Shown: one piece after another, positions 8,594 to 18,263 of the stretch
Numbering within the stretch: the first letter of the stretch is position 1
How the letters are laid out: every line of letters starts with the position of its first letter
Assembly (NCBI GenBank): GCA_025408425.1
Contig: JANXYX010000010.1
Location: 62,001 to 126,000 of the forward strand
Length of the DNA: 64,000 bases
Origin: Granulicella sp.
GTDB lineage: Bacteria > Acidobacteriota > Terriglobia > Terriglobales > Acidobacteriaceae
Reading direction: 5' to 3'
The notes under the pieces: generated by a model
Seen by the model: the letters and a program-made list of their open reading frames with translations, nothing else
Told to the model about the DNA's origin: nothing
The model's database searches: none
Made by a program: the position numbers and the translations under genes

Positions 8594-8625
8594 CTGGGTG
8601 GATTGTGGCCATGGATAATAGAGAA

Positions 8626-9351
8626 CTAGATACGAATTCCCGCCTTGTGGAGTAGCTCAACGACCAAGGCTCGGTAATTAGGAATGTGCGGAGCGATGTA
8701 CTCTCTGCGGCAGATGTACTCTACTCTGTGTGCGGAAAAGTTGCCAAGGTCTCGGAACGTGTCGAGGAACGGCTTGCTGGTGCGCGATAAGCCAAGCGTT
8801 GTATTGTTCTTCGCGTTTGTGACGATCGCCTCAAGCATCAGAAAATTGCCTGCGGAATCCTGGATCGCGCGCTCAATCTGGAGCTTCCGATAAGAAAGGA
8901 TCAACAGCACTTCAACCAGTCGGCGCATCAAAACCGCGCACCCATCGAATATATTGTGCTCGTAGGATGCGTTGATCTGCTTAGCGAGGCTTTCAATATA
9001 GCCGCGTGTGTTCTGGTAATAGATCTCCGGCAAAATCGTGCCGTCATCCACGATGTCTTGGGACTTCTGCGAAAGCGAAGGATACCGTCCCTGTAGCTCC
9101 CGCATGAATCCTAGGCTCAGCTTGTGGCCGCTCTTTCCTCGGATAGTGTTGCGCGTCTCTTTGAGTTTGTTATCAAGACGGGTGCGATTAGGCGCAGAAA
9201 ACCCATAGGCAACGAGCCAAGTCGCGGCGTCCGAGGCGGTGAACTCCTCGACATTCTTGGTTTTCAGATAGAAATATGCGAGATGGCACGCTCTATCCGT
9301 CTCGACCAAATTGGTGAGATCACATGCCGTAGTGAATTGATCCAATGTCAT
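8626..9351 (-). CDS. Hypothetical protein, possible winged-helix plus HEPN/DUF4145-like architecture
   Basis: A 241-residue soluble protein that I cannot assign with certainty. The N-terminal ~80 residues look like a helix-turn-helix region (ASDAATWLVAYGFSAPNRTR). The C-terminal half has helical stretches with a MRRLVEVLLILSYRK segment and a GNFSAHR motif, which resembles the conserved N..AH segment of DUF4145/HEPN-like domains found in restriction and anti-phage genes. Its ATG overlaps the stop of the upstream gene (ATGA, 9348-9351), so translation is coupled. The unit sits in an accessory stretch between repeat clusters. A defence-like or regulatory role is only a guess. Confidence 0.7.
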   Translation of the reverse strand: MTLDQFTTACDLTNLVETDRACHLAYFYLKTKNVEEFTASDAATWLVAYGFSAPNRTRLDNKLKETRNTIRGKSGHKLSLGFMRELQGRYPSLSQKSQDIVDDGTILPEIYYQNTRGYIESLAKQINASYEHNIFDGCAVLMRRLVEVLLILSYRKLQIERAIQDSAGNFLMLEAIVTNAKNNTTLGLSRTSKPFLDTFRDLGNFSAHRVEYICRREYIAPHIPNYRALVVELLHKAGIRI

Positions 9352-9932
9352 GCGGTCGGATTGAGGACGCTCTGGATCAACACCGCAGCTTGGCGGTCAC
9401 CTTCGTCAGTCAGATACCACATGCCCTTGTCTTCGCCAACCGGCGCTGGGTTCCCTACCTTTGCCAGCCCGAGGTCGCGAGTGACATTCGGCGGATGAAC
9501 CTTTCCGGCTTGTTTGAAATAGTGATTGAAGGTTGCCGAGACTTGGGGGCCGCTGACTTCCTTCGTGCCGGTGATGCCTTTGATGACCGCGAGGAGCCAA
9601 ATAGATTTTTCGATGAAGGACCACGCCTGTAGAGGGTTGCCGTACGTCGCGGGTTCGTGGCGGAAGTCGATCGCCTGGGTGGGTGTGCCAGCCGTCGAAC
9701 TCTTTCCGCTCGGACGCTTTCGTGTCGGCTTCGTAGCGAGAACTTGCTCGCCTTGGATCGTCTTTGGAGCGCCACCTAGTTGCTTGGTAGGCTCAACGAT
9801 CATTTCGGCAGGTTGAATAAAACCAGCGAGTTGTTGATGGAGGGCGGTGGTGATGGCGGGGATATCCTCTCGCTCGCCATCGACTTCTAATTCGAAACCT
9901 TGGATTTTCAGCCGCATCCGGAACTTTGCCAT
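9348..9932 (-). CDS. Hypothetical protein, first gene of a two-gene accessory unit
   Basis: A 194-residue protein of unknown function. Residues 1-40 form an alpha/beta segment (KFRMRLKIQGFELEVDGE) followed by a basic, Pro/Thr/Ser-rich linker. The C-terminal ~90 residues look like a winged-helix domain (FIEKSIWLLAVIKGI, then ATFNHYFKQAGKVHPPNVTRDL, then GMWYLTDEGDRQA). A similar helical segment is present at the N-terminus of the downstream gene product, so both proteins may share a DNA- or protein-binding module. Upstream lies 480 bases of non-coding DNA with a perfect hairpin and short repeats, which is the likely promoter and operator region. Confidence 0.7.
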   Translation of the reverse strand: MAKFRMRLKIQGFELEVDGEREDIPAITTALHQQLAGFIQPAEMIVEPTKQLGGAPKTIQGEQVLATKPTRKRPSGKSSTAGTPTQAIDFRHEPATYGNPLQAWSFIEKSIWLLAVIKGITGTKEVSGPQVSATFNHYFKQAGKVHPPNVTRDLGLAKVGNPAPVGEDKGMWYLTDEGDRQAAVLIQSVLNPTA

Positions 9933-10080
9933 GACTCATAATCTCCTTTGTGATGAGTTTGGTGCGTCTAAATATACAAGAAAACAAACGGTTTAATATA
10001 AAAAGTCGAACATTCGGCGAATCTAAGCTAAGTCGCCCTTTGGGGCCCCTTAGCACGAAGGTGTCGAATATGCGCAAAAC

Positions 10081-10119
10081 GTACACGCCCCATAAAAGCT
10101 AGCCTTATGGGGCGTGTAC
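10081..10119. repeat. Perfect 15-bp inverted repeat with 9-base loop
   Basis: Arms 10081-10095 (GTACACGCCCCATAA) and 10105-10119 are exact complements. Read on the minus strand, the right arm continues CCCCATAAGGCTAGC, which resembles the start of the nearby 15-bp repeats, so hairpin and repeats may be related. It has no T-run and is not a standard terminator. Confidence 0.85.
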
Positions 10120-10164
10120 TTCAAATCTATGGGTACAAAAACCTACCTAAAGTGTGAGTTTACG

Positions 10165-10289
10165 CATAAGGCTGAAGTTGGCAGGTCGAGTCTTCAATGA
10201 CTTACGGCATCTCTTACCTCAATAAGGCTGAAGTTAAATTCCCCATAAGACTAAAGTTCCACCGGATATTTACGCAAAAGGCTAAGGTT
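10165..10289 (+). repeat. Four iterations of a CATAAGGCTGAAGTT motif
   Basis: Copies are at 10165-10179, 10221-10235, 10244-10258 (CATAAGACTAAAGTT) and 10275-10289 (CAAAAGGCTAAGGTT). Start-to-start spacing is irregular (56, 23, 31), all in the same direction. They lie upstream of the two-gene unit ending at 9932. They could be protein-binding iterons or part of a transcribed RNA. Confidence 0.75.
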
Positions 10290-10416
10290 TCTCCAATCCG
10301 GACGAAATCGACGAGATAATATCTCCGTAAACAACTGAAAAGATTATTGATGCAGACCGTGGCTCGTCAACTCGTGCCTGAGTCTTTACCTGGGGCTCAG
10401 TCAGAAAAATATTTCG

Positions 10417-12228
10417 TCAAGGATGAGTGGGGTGTTCGCCGTAAAACTTCCAGGTGGTCTGGAAGTCCGCAGTGAGCTTGCCATCTTCCAGGTCGGCGCG
10501 GAGCATTTCGATGGGCATTGGGCCCTCGTGAAGGATGGCGTCGTGAAACTCGCGATCGCTCATCTTATGCGAGTCGACGAGCTCATGATGCATGGCGCGG
10601 AACTGCAGTCCTCCCATGAGATAGGCACACTGGTAGAGCGGGCCGACCGAACCGTCGAAGGAACGGCGGACTTCCGCGAGTGCATTTTCGGATTCGAAGC
10701 CTACGTTGTCGATGAGGAACTGCACGCACTTCTGCGGGGTCCACTTGCCCAGGTGGAAGTTCATGGTGAAGATGACGCGGGCGGAGCGGTGCATGCGCCA
10801 GACGAGTGCTCCGACGCGCTCTTCGGGGGTTCGTTCGAAGCCTTTTTCGTAGAAGAGCATCTCCCACCAGAGTGCGTTGCCCTCGCCCCAGAAGGGCGTT
10901 GAGAAGGGGCGGCGGTAGGCGCGGTAACGGGCGTTCATGTAAAACTGCAGGAAGTGCCCGGGGACCATCTCGTGAAACGCTGTGGCGTGCGCGAAGGGGA
11001 TGTTGTTGCCGCGCATGCTCATTTCGCGCTGTTCGTAGGTCATCGTGTCGGTGGGGTAGGACACGCTGATCTGATTGCCGCCCGTAAAGAACGGGTTTAA
11101 CAGTTGCCGCTCGGGCGTCATCATAATCATCATCCAGGTCTCGTCGGCCAGGGGCGGAACCGTGACGAGATTATTCTGCTTGACGAAGTCACTACCTTCT
11201 ACGACGAGCTTGCGGATGAGTTCAGGCTGCTCGCCGGGCTCGACATGCATCTGCTTCACCTTCTCGACTGCGGCGTGCCAACCGTCGCCATATCCCATCT
11301 CGTGCGAGGCCTTGAGCATCTCCCGCATGCTCCAGTCGTACTCGGTTTGCGCGATGGCGATAAGCTCTTCGGGCGTGTACGGAATCATGGCATCGGAAAG
11401 CTGGCTCAGCAGCGCCTCGCGGCCGACGGGATCGCCGATGATGGTGGTCTTGTCGTCGGGCTTGATGCCGATGATCTTTTCCTTGAGAAAGAGGCCGTAG
11501 CCTGTAAGCGCCTTCTCGGCGTCTTTGTAGGGCAGGTCGACCCACCAATTGAAGGTGGGATCATAACCGTTGTATTGGGTGAACCAGTCCTTGAGCTCCG
11601 CGCTGAGCTGGCGCGTAGCTTCTACGGCGCGGTTGGCGATAACTGGATCTATTTTGGATTTCGAATCGGACCTGGTGTCATCGACTGGGGCTTGGTCGCC
11701 GTGCTGCCGGCCTTCCCGAAGATTGGGATCGAGCTGCTTGCGAGTCGCGTCGATCCGCTTCACCATTGCGGTGAGCAGTGCAGCATCTTTTTCGGACTCG
11801 GGCTTCTGCATCAGACGCTTCTTATCTAAAAGGTCTTCAATCGCCGCGGCAAAAGGGAGCAGTGGCTGCATCTCTTCGACCTGGTGCTTTTCAATGGTGA
11901 GCTGATGAAGATCAGCGACAAGCCGGTTTTTGAGCAGTAGGTAGTCGACCTTGTCTTCCTGTGACAAGGAGTTGAAGTCGATGGTTCCCAGCATGGCGAG
12001 CTCATCGTGGTAGAACTTTTCGAACCGCGCCACATGAGCCGGCGAGATGATGAGGGGGTAGGTTCGGGCCAGAGCCATGCGGTCGGCGGTGAACTGCTCG
12101 ATGACAGAAGGCATGCTGGCATCGGCAGGGTTGCGCGGAGAGGGTGTGGCGGCAACACCGTGACAAAGGACGACGAACATTACGATCAAAACGGAGAACA
12201 GCCGGGTCGCTCGCTTGCAAATCCACAT
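10417..12228 (-). CDS. Exported DUF885-family metallopeptidase-like protein
   Basis: About 603 residues with a signal peptide (basic start, then LFSVLIVMFVVLCHGVAA). The DUF885 hallmark HExxPGH is present as HEMVPGHFLQ, flanked by FAHATAF and FYMNARYR, so a zinc-dependent peptidase fold is likely; the family includes dipeptidyl carboxypeptidase-like enzymes. Residues 30-200 form the helical N-terminal part. A GTG at 12243 is an alternative start, but the ATG at 12228 gives a normal signal peptide. The gene is divergent from the GH31 gene. The shared intergenic region holds a TTGTATACAA operator at 12343, so it probably belongs to the regulon described in the findings, with a role in peptide breakdown in the periplasm. 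Confidence 0.87.
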   Translation of the reverse strand: MWICKRATRLFSVLIVMFVVLCHGVAATPSPRNPADASMPSVIEQFTADRMALARTYPLIISPAHVARFEKFYHDELAMLGTIDFNSLSQEDKVDYLLLKNRLVADLHQLTIEKHQVEEMQPLLPFAAAIEDLLDKKRLMQKPESEKDAALLTAMVKRIDATRKQLDPNLREGRQHGDQAPVDDTRSDSKSKIDPVIANRAVEATRQLSAELKDWFTQYNGYDPTFNWWVDLPYKDAEKALTGYGLFLKEKIIGIKPDDKTTIIGDPVGREALLSQLSDAMIPYTPEELIAIAQTEYDWSMREMLKASHEMGYGDGWHAAVEKVKQMHVEPGEQPELIRKLVVEGSDFVKQNNLVTVPPLADETWMMIMMTPERQLLNPFFTGGNQISVSYPTDTMTYEQREMSMRGNNIPFAHATAFHEMVPGHFLQFYMNARYRAYRRPFSTPFWGEGNALWWEMLFYEKGFERTPEERVGALVWRMHRSARVIFTMNFHLGKWTPQKCVQFLIDNVGFESENALAEVRRSFDGSVGPLYQCAYLMGGLQFRAMHHELVDSHKMSDREFHDAILHEGPMPIEMLRADLEDGKLTADFQTTWKFYGEHPTHP

Positions 12229-12342
12229 ATATCTCGATCTCACAGGTGATGAAATGGTTCCGACAGGACCTGCGGGTTGCTCTCCGGGGCGCTGCTGTAT
12301 GTTTTGCGATTACAGGGAGAGTTATACCGGAAGAGTTTCGTG

Positions 12343-12364
12343 TTGTATACAAATCAGTATTTGT
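12343..12364. promoter_or_regulatory. Putative GntR operator pair between DUF885 and GH31 genes
   Basis: Box 1 TTGTATACAA (12343-12352) is a perfect palindrome. Box 2 CAGTATTTGT (12355-12364) starts 12 bp later. The pair lies 93 bp before the GH31 start and 115 bp before the DUF885 start. The GTnnAC core is typical of FadR/FCD-type GntR sites. Confidence 0.65.
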
Positions 12365-12435
12365 TTAGTCTCACGACTAACCATTCGTTCCTGAAGTGAC
12401 TGTGTCTCCCCCGGGAGGCTCGGAGGTTGGGTTTG

Positions 12436-14676
12436 ATGAAGAAGGATTATTCGCGAAGAGCGGTAATGTCGGGATTGGGGGCCGTTTCAGCGGCCGTTCT
12501 GCTGAATCAGCGTTTTACCTATGCCGAGATGCTAGCGCCGTCGTCTGAACCGGTCGGGACGGTACCCGTTGCAGGGGGGCCTGTAGGAATGGAGTTGACC
12601 CTTACGGCTGTCACGGACTCGACTCTGAGGGTTTCGATCGCTGCAGTCGACGAGTTACTGGACCGGTATTACGAGGACGGCAGCGTCGCGCCGCGCATCT
12701 TTGCAAGGCCAATGTTGACGCTCCGAACGGACGCCCCAGGGCAGAACATTCCGTGGGGCGAGTACACGGTGCGGATCGCGACTCAGCCGCTGCGCATTGC
12801 GGTCGAGCATCCCCAGCGCGGGGTAGTGCAGGAGTTGAACTTTCGACCGGACTTGAATCAGATCGGATTCGGCTATAACAACGCCCCCGTGTACGGCATG
12901 GGACCTGGCGCCCACCCGATGGACCGGCGTGGCGTGAAGGACATCATGCGCAACGGAGCGGGTGACAACCTGCGCGTCTTCGGGGCGCGCAACCCGATTC
13001 CGTGGCTGATGGGTAAGGGCTGGGGGCTTTACTTCCACGAGCCCGGAGGACAATTCGATCTTTCCGGGGACATGGGATTGTTCAAACCCAGCGATAGTGC
13101 GCGTGGGCAAGACCTTTATCTGTGTGTCTCGCCGACGCCGGCCGGACTCCTGCGCCAATACGCAGAGATCACCGGGTTCCCCCATCTTCCGGCCAAGTGG
13201 ACGCTCGGCTTCCAGCAATCGCATCGGACGATCGACAGCCGCGAAGAGATCCTTGCCGAAGCCCGGACCTTTCGCGATAAGAAACTGCCTTGCGACGCCG
13301 TGATCTATCTAGGCACCGGATTTTGTCCCTCCGGCTGGAACACGGGTCATGGCTCGTTCGTGTTGAATCAGGCAGTCTTTCCGGATCCCGAGGCGATGGT
13401 TCGTGAGTTTCACGACCTGCACTTCAACGTTGTGCTGCACGTGGTCAACCCACCTGAAGATCTTCACGGCAAGGTAACCGACACAGGGCTGGCGGCATCG
13501 GTGCCGGGGGACGCAGCCAACTACTGGCAACAGCACGTGCCATTGATAAAGACTGGAGTGGATGGTTGGTGGCCGGATGAGGGCGACGTGTTGCCCGTGG
13601 CTTCCCGCCTTGTGCGTAACCGGATGTATTGGGAGGGGGGACGCATGGCGACCCCGAACCGACGACCGTTCGCGCTTCATCGGAATTGCTACGCCGGGAT
13701 TCAACGCTGGGGATGGTTGTGGTCTGGCGATACATTTTCTACGTGGAAGACGCTGGAGGCCCAGATCGCAATGGGCATCAGCGCAGGGTTGAACGGCGTG
13801 CCGTACTGGGGAACAGACATCGGCGGTTTTGTGCCGACGAAGGAGTTTACGGCGGAGTTGTTCGTGCGCTGGTTCCAATTTGGCGCGTTCTGCCCGTCCT
13901 TTCGCTGCCACGGACGGACCTGGCAACTTCGCCGGCCCTGGGGATGGAATACAGGGAGCTATGGAGCATCGGAGATGGGGGCGAACGCTGAGGCGTTCCT
14001 GCCCAAGGCAGAGGAGCTGCACAATGCCGCGGTCGAGCCGATCTGCCGTAAGTACCTGAATACCAGATCGCAACTGATGCCCTACTTGTACTCTGCCACC
14101 TGGGAGACGCACAAGACGGGCATTCCGCTGATTCGCAGCCTGGGGCTGGCGTTTCCAGAAGACCAGACCGCGTGGGCGACGGCCGATGCTTATCTCTTCG
14201 GGCCGAGTCTGCTGGTTGCGCCGGTTTTCGAGCCGGGAGCGACGGAACGCACGGTATACCTCCCGGCGGGTGGATGGTATGACTTCTGGACAGCGAAGCG
14301 GATAGAGGGTGGCACGACTGTGACGGTGCCGACGACGCTTGAAACGCTGCCTCTGTTCGTACGTGCCGGCTCGATTGTGCCGACCGGACCGGTGAAGCAG
14401 TATGTAGCCGAGCCCTCAACGGAGCCAGTGCGATTGACGGTCTATCCTGGAGCGGATGGACGCTTTCAACTCTACGACGATGACGGTCTGAGCTTTGCGT
14501 ATGAAAAAGGATCGTTTGGGTGTGTCGACCTGAAGTGGGACGACGCAAGGAAGACGCTGCACTATAGCGTCGTCAAGGATGGGCTTCTCCCGGTGAAGGA
14601 ACTGATGGTCTCGCTGGCAGGGGGTGAGATGAAACGGATCGTGCCTCGGCAAGTGGTACAAGCTATCGAATTGTAG
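12436..14676 (+). CDS. Glycoside hydrolase family 31 (alpha-glucosidase/alpha-xylosidase type), exported
   Basis: A 746-residue GH31 enzyme, retaining alpha-glycosidase. The start at 12436 is set by GGAGG nine bases upstream. The N-terminus [16 protein letters not shown] has a twin-arginine-like motif, so Tat export is likely. Domains: N-terminal beta-sandwich, TIM barrel with the nucleophile Asp381 in WWPDEGD and the likely acid/base Asp432 in WSGDT, then [10 protein letters not shown] and CHGRTW, and a C-terminal beta domain ([21 protein letters not shown] split by a short linker). Specificity cannot be read from the sequence; alpha-xylosidase, alpha-glucosidase and alpha-galactosidase activities all occur in the family. 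A GntR-type operator pair lies 93 bp upstream. Confidence 0.9.
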   Translation: MKKDYSRRAVMSGLGAVSAAVLLNQRFTYAEMLAPSSEPVGTVPVAGGPVGMELTLTAVTDSTLRVSIAAVDELLDRYYEDGSVAPRIFARPMLTLRTDAPGQNIPWGEYTVRIATQPLRIAVEHPQRGVVQELNFRPDLNQIGFGYNNAPVYGMGPGAHPMDRRGVKDIMRNGAGDNLRVFGARNPIPWLMGKGWGLYFHEPGGQFDLSGDMGLFKPSDSARGQDLYLCVSPTPAGLLRQYAEITGFPHLPAKWTLGFQQSHRTIDSREEILAEARTFRDKKLPCDAVIYLGTGFCPSGWNTGHGSFVLNQAVFPDPEAMVREFHDLHFNVVLHVVNPPEDLHGKVTDTGLAASVPGDAANYWQQHVPLIKTGVDGWWPDEGDVLPVASRLVRNRMYWEGGRMATPNRRPFALHRNCYAGIQRWGWLWSGDTFSTWKTLEAQIAMGISAGLNGVPYWGTDIGGFVPTKEFTAELFVRWFQFGAFCPSFRCHGRTWQLRRPWGWNTGSYGASEMGANAEAFLPKAEELHNAAVEPICRKYLNTRSQLMPYLYSATWETHKTGIPLIRSLGLAFPEDQTAWATADAYLFGPSLLVAPVFEPGATERTVYLPAGGWYDFWTAKRIEGGTTVTVPTTLETLPLFVRAGSIVPTGPVKQYVAEPSTEPVRLTVYPGADGRFQLYDDDGLSFAYEKGSFGCVDLKWDDARKTLHYSVVKDGLLPVKELMVSLAGGEMKRIVPRQVVQAIEL

Positions 14677-14757
14677 CGAATTGGAAACATTACAAGTCGT
14701 GGACCCGATCTCATTTGCGGCTTGTCGGTGAGAGTAGCCCTGATGCCATGTCCGGCA

Positions 14758-14779
14758 TTGGATACAACAATGTATACTT
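14758..14779. promoter_or_regulatory. Putative GntR operator pair upstream of the S9 peptidase
   Basis: Boxes TTGGATACAA (14758-14767) and ATGTATACTT (14770-14779) are 12 bp apart, 59 bp before the start codon. Same layout as at the other sites. Confidence 0.6.
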
Positions 14780-14816
14780 GCGTAACTTAATAACCACTTC
14801 CTCGCCAGGAGTCCTC

Positions 14817-17366
14817 ATGACCTTCGCCATGCGAACATCCACCCGTTGCTCTGTATGGGCCGCTGCTATCTGCGTTCTATCCTTTGCCTCCTTTCTTCAT
14901 GCGCAGGGGACGTTGACGGACTACCAGCGCGCGCATGACTTACGAGTCAGAGCCCGTGACCTGGTTGTGAACACCCCGGGAGCGGCAACCTGGATCGGCG
15001 ACTCCAATCACTTCTGGTATCCGAAGTTGGTCAAGGGCGGAACTGTGTTCGTCCTGGTGGATGCGGACGCAGGCTCAAAGAACGCCGCGTTCGACCAAGA
15101 CAAGCTCGCCGCCGCCATCTCCAGCGTGACCGGGCATCCGTACAGCGCTCTCAAGCTTCCCTTCGCGCCGATGCGTGCCGGCGCCCGTCCAGCCCCGGAC
15201 GCCATTGCGAGCACAGCTCCGCTGAGCTTCCTCGACGGCGAGCGTTCCATCCAGTTCGGCATCGACGGTTCGCTCTACAAGTGCACCCTATCGGACTACA
15301 CGTGCACCAAGGGCGGTCCTATCCCGCGGGGTGTCCGCCAAGGTCGGGGGACTGCGCCTGAGGATCCATCGCTGTCCAACCCGGAGGCCAGCCTCGAAGG
15401 TCCAAGCGGCGCCCCCATCGATGGGCTCGACTATATACCGCCGGCTTCGCAAGCTGACGACGAAGGCCGCTACGAGGGGAGACCGCGCGGTTGCGCTCCG
15501 TCCCAGCTTCGCGCCGCTCGTTTGGGTGTAGACGGTCAGCGTCCGCTGGTTCCGGCTGAGGTCTGCACCTCATTTGACGGGAACTACGAGGCCTTCGTCC
15601 AGAACTTCAACGTCTTCCTCAAGCCGAACGGAGATCAGCCGGCATACCCCATCAGCTTCGACGGCTCGGAGGACAACTACTACTCGCTGCGTACGTTAGC
15701 CTGGTCACCCGACTCCAAAAAGCTGGCCGCCTACCACACGCGTCCCGGCTACGACCGGGAGGTCATGTATATCGAGTCCTCACCGACCGATCAGATTCAG
15801 CCGAAGCACAACACCGTCAGCTACCCCAAACCGGGCGACATCCTGGACATCGCCTTTCCGGTTCTGTTCGATATCGCAACGAAGCAGGAGACGGAGATCG
15901 ATCACGCCCTGTTCCCAAACCCCTACTCCATTAGCGCGCCAGTCTGGTGGAAGGACAATCGCGGCTTCACCTTCGAGTACAACCAGCGCGGTCACCAGGC
16001 CTACACGGTCATCGAAGTCGACGCGCAGACCGGCAAGACGCGTCCTTTGATCGCGGAGCAAACCAAGACCTTCTTCTATTACAACAACCTCGGTCCAGGT
16101 CTGTCTGCCGGCAGGAAATACCGCCATGACGTCAACGACGGCAAGGAGATTATCTGGGCATCGGAGCGTGATGACTGGGAGCATCTGTACCTGTATGACG
16201 GCGTCTCCGGCAAGGTCAAGAATCAGATTACGAAGGGTAACTGGCTGGTACGCAACGTGGATTATGTGGACGACGACAAGCGCCAGATCTGGTTTGAAGC
16301 CGGGGGCATGGTTCCTGGCCAGGATCCCTACTTCACGCAGCTCTACCGGATCAACTTCGACGGCACGGGCCTGACCAAACTGACTGAGGCCGACGGCACG
16401 CACACGGTAACGTTCTCCCACGACCGCAAGTTTTACGTCGACACCTGGCAGCGTGTAGACCTCGCTCCAGTGGCGCAGTTACGCCGCACCTCGGACCAGA
16501 CAATCGTCATGGATCTCGACAAGGGAGACACCTCGGCTCTGCTGGCGGCGGGTTTCAGGTACCCCGAAGTCTTCGTGGCCAAGGGCCGCGACGGTAAGAC
16601 GGACATCTGGGGCACGATTACGCGGCCGATGAATTTCGATGCTTCGAAGAAGTATCCGGTGATCGAGAACATTTATGCGGGGCCGCAGGGGTCGTTTGTC
16701 CCCAAGACCTTCAGCGTGGTCGCGTCTGACCAGGCGCTGGCAGAACTCGGCTTTATCGTGGTCCATATCGATGGCATGGGCACGAGCAACCGCTCGAAGG
16801 CCTTCCATGACGTGGCCTTCAAGAACCTGGGCGACGCCGGCTTTCCTGACCGCATCCTGTGGCACAAAGCCGTGGCTGCAAAATATCCGTACTACGACAT
16901 CTCACACGTCGGTATTTTCGGGACCTCAGCCGGTGCCCAGAGTGCGCTCGGTGCCCTTCTCTTCCATTCGGATTTTTACAAAGTGTCAGTCAGCAATAGC
17001 GGCTGCCACGACAACCGCATGGACAAGATCTGGTGGAACGAGCAGTGGATGAGTTGGCCCGTGGGCCCACAGTACGCGGCATCTTCGAACGTGGATAACG
17101 CCTACCGTCTGCAAGGTAAAGTTCTGATCATCGTCGGCGAGATGGATAGCAATGTCGATCCAGCATCGTCGCTACAGGTGGTCAATGCACTGGTCAAGGC
17201 ACATAAGCACTTCGACATGCTCTACATTCCTGGCCAGAACCACGGGGTGGGTATTCTGGCCAATGAGCATTATCGCGATGACTACTTCGTTCATAACCTG
17301 CTTGGTGTTGAGCCCCCGGACTGGAATAAAGTCTCCCTGCCGGCGGACGACACCACAGAGAACTGA
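14817..17366 (+). CDS. Exported prolyl-oligopeptidase-family serine peptidase (S9, DPP-IV type)
   Basis: An 849-residue secreted peptidase. The start at 14817 has AGGAG five bases upstream; the signal peptide runs through [25 protein letters not shown]. Residues ~80-580 form the beta-propeller (DPPIV N-terminal domain). The C-terminal alpha/beta-hydrolase domain carries Ser704 in GTSAG, an Asp near residue 776 (GEMDSNVDP) and a His near 809 (GQNHGVG). S9 enzymes of this type cut after proline or alanine near the N-terminus of peptides, which suits proline/hydroxyproline-rich peptides. It is convergent with the GntR gene (26-base gap) and has its own operator pair upstream, linking it to hydroxyproline use. 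Confidence 0.9.
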   Translation: MTFAMRTSTRCSVWAAAICVLSFASFLHAQGTLTDYQRAHDLRVRARDLVVNTPGAATWIGDSNHFWYPKLVKGGTVFVLVDADAGSKNAAFDQDKLAAAISSVTGHPYSALKLPFAPMRAGARPAPDAIASTAPLSFLDGERSIQFGIDGSLYKCTLSDYTCTKGGPIPRGVRQGRGTAPEDPSLSNPEASLEGPSGAPIDGLDYIPPASQADDEGRYEGRPRGCAPSQLRAARLGVDGQRPLVPAEVCTSFDGNYEAFVQNFNVFLKPNGDQPAYPISFDGSEDNYYSLRTLAWSPDSKKLAAYHTRPGYDREVMYIESSPTDQIQPKHNTVSYPKPGDILDIAFPVLFDIATKQETEIDHALFPNPYSISAPVWWKDNRGFTFEYNQRGHQAYTVIEVDAQTGKTRPLIAEQTKTFFYYNNLGPGLSAGRKYRHDVNDGKEIIWASERDDWEHLYLYDGVSGKVKNQITKGNWLVRNVDYVDDDKRQIWFEAGGMVPGQDPYFTQLYRINFDGTGLTKLTEADGTHTVTFSHDRKFYVDTWQRVDLAPVAQLRRTSDQTIVMDLDKGDTSALLAAGFRYPEVFVAKGRDGKTDIWGTITRPMNFDASKKYPVIENIYAGPQGSFVPKTFSVVASDQALAELGFIVVHIDGMGTSNRSKAFHDVAFKNLGDAGFPDRILWHKAVAAKYPYYDISHVGIFGTSAGAQSALGALLFHSDFYKVSVSNSGCHDNRMDKIWWNEQWMSWPVGPQYAASSNVDNAYRLQGKVLIIVGEMDSNVDPASSLQVVNALVKAHKHFDMLYIPGQNHGVGILANEHYRDDYFVHNLLGVEPPDWNKVSLPADDTTEN

Positions 17367-17391
17367 GTGCCAAAGTGCAGGTTCCAGCCTG

Positions 17392-18126
17392 TTACCAACT
17401 ACCGCGCTCGCCGAATATGTCGATGACGTGACCGAGTCTCTCGGCCCCTTTGAGCCAGTTGGCTTGCAGACCAGTCTCGACCCGGTCGGGATCCCCGGCA
17501 TGGATGCCACGGATTATCTCCTCATGCTCCGCGACGGAGCGGTGCAGGTCCTTGATGATGGAACTGGCGTAGAGCCTCCAATAGCGCTCGGTTTGCGGCT
17601 CGATGGCTTTGTGCAGCGTAGTCAAGCGTGCTCCCGCGCCATACTTGATGATGAGACGGTGGAAAGCGCAGTCGTTCTCAAAGATCTCTCCCGGGGGAGC
17701 GTCGCGATCTTTCGAGATCACTGCAAGGCGATCGTTGAGCTTCTGCAGTTGCGAGCAAATCTCCTTCCGCTCGGGCGCCGGCAGGAGCGCAACGCCTCGA
17801 CCGGCAATGCCCTCGAGACGCCCGATAATGAGGTAAAGCTCATTCGCGTCCTCTTTGGTCAGGGGAGCTACGATCATGCGCGATTTTTTGACGTTGCGAT
17901 GCTCGAGAATGTAGCCTTCACGCTGAAGCCAATGGATGGCTCCACGGATGGGCGTCCTGCTCATGTTCAAGCGTTCCGCGAGTTCCGCCTCGAGTATCCA
18001 GGTACCAGGCGAGAGCCTGCCGTGTACGATCAACTCCCGAATCTGGCGAAACGCAGTGAGCAAACTGGTGCCATGCTCGGCCTTTGCTCTGGGACTGGCT
18101 GCGTCTAAGCTTATTTTTTTCTTCAT
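17392..18126 (-). CDS. GntR-family transcriptional regulator, FCD (FadR) subfamily
   Basis: A 244-residue cytoplasmic regulator. The N-terminal winged helix spans about residues 20-85 (QIRELIVHGRLSPGTWI, then ELAERLNMSRTPIRGAIHWLQREG). The all-helical FCD ligand domain follows, with the metal-binding pattern suggested by NDCAFHRLI (Asp, His) and HEEIIRGIHAGD. Such regulators often repress operons for amino acids, sugar acids or hydroxyproline, releasing DNA on binding an acid intermediate. It is divergent from the hydroxyproline operon. The intergenic region holds a GntR-type operator pair at 18226, so autoregulation and control of the operon are likely. A TATAAT box (18200-18195, minus strand) suits its own promoter. 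Confidence 0.9.
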   Translation of the reverse strand: MKKKISLDAASPRAKAEHGTSLLTAFRQIRELIVHGRLSPGTWILEAELAERLNMSRTPIRGAIHWLQREGYILEHRNVKKSRMIVAPLTKEDANELYLIIGRLEGIAGRGVALLPAPERKEICSQLQKLNDRLAVISKDRDAPPGEIFENDCAFHRLIIKYGAGARLTTLHKAIEPQTERYWRLYASSIIKDLHRSVAEHEEIIRGIHAGDPDRVETGLQANWLKGAERLGHVIDIFGERGSW

Positions 18127-18225
18127 GATAGTTCAGCTCTTGCTGGCAATGGAATTACGCTCCAGTGCCACTGGATCGCCTTTTTCATTTTTTCATTATA
18201 GAGTGGTATGAATTTAAGTTTATTA

Positions 18226-18247
18226 ATGTATTCAAAATAGTCGACAA
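18226..18247. promoter_or_regulatory. Putative GntR operator pair between the regulator gene and the hydroxyproline operon
   Basis: Box ATGTATTCAA (18226-18235) and, 12 bp later, TAGTCGACAA (18238-18247), which keeps the GTnnAC core. The 13-base string starting at 18226 recurs exactly upstream of the TonB receptor gene at 27204. It lies 38 bp before the epimerase start. Confidence 0.65.
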
Positions 18248-18263
18248 CGAGGTATTATTGCCA

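Larger units (their letters stand above)
8124..8625. other. Repeat-rich intergenic region with a transposase relic
   Basis: Contents from left to right: a REP-like hairpin CCTTCGC-AAAAAC-GCGAAGG inside 8259-8292; a GGGGCACCC tail near 8321; a RAYT start-region relic at 8335-8384; a REP unit at 8431-8504 nearly identical to one at 42234-42305; and a GGGGCACCC-family repeat at 8533-8593. No intact gene is present. Confidence 0.7.
9933..10416. other. Non-coding region with iterated 15-bp motif and perfect hairpin
   Basis: No gene is visible. It holds a 15-bp perfect inverted repeat (10081-10119) and four imperfect copies of CATAAGGCTGAAGTT at 10165, 10221, 10244 and 10275. The base composition is visibly more AT-rich than in neighbouring genes. 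Confidence 0.7.

Noticed and set aside
10165..10289. CRISPR array or type III toxin-antitoxin RNA repeats
   Set aside because: Four short repeats with irregular spacing and no equal-length spacers or regular head-to-tail units; no cas genes or toxin nearby.
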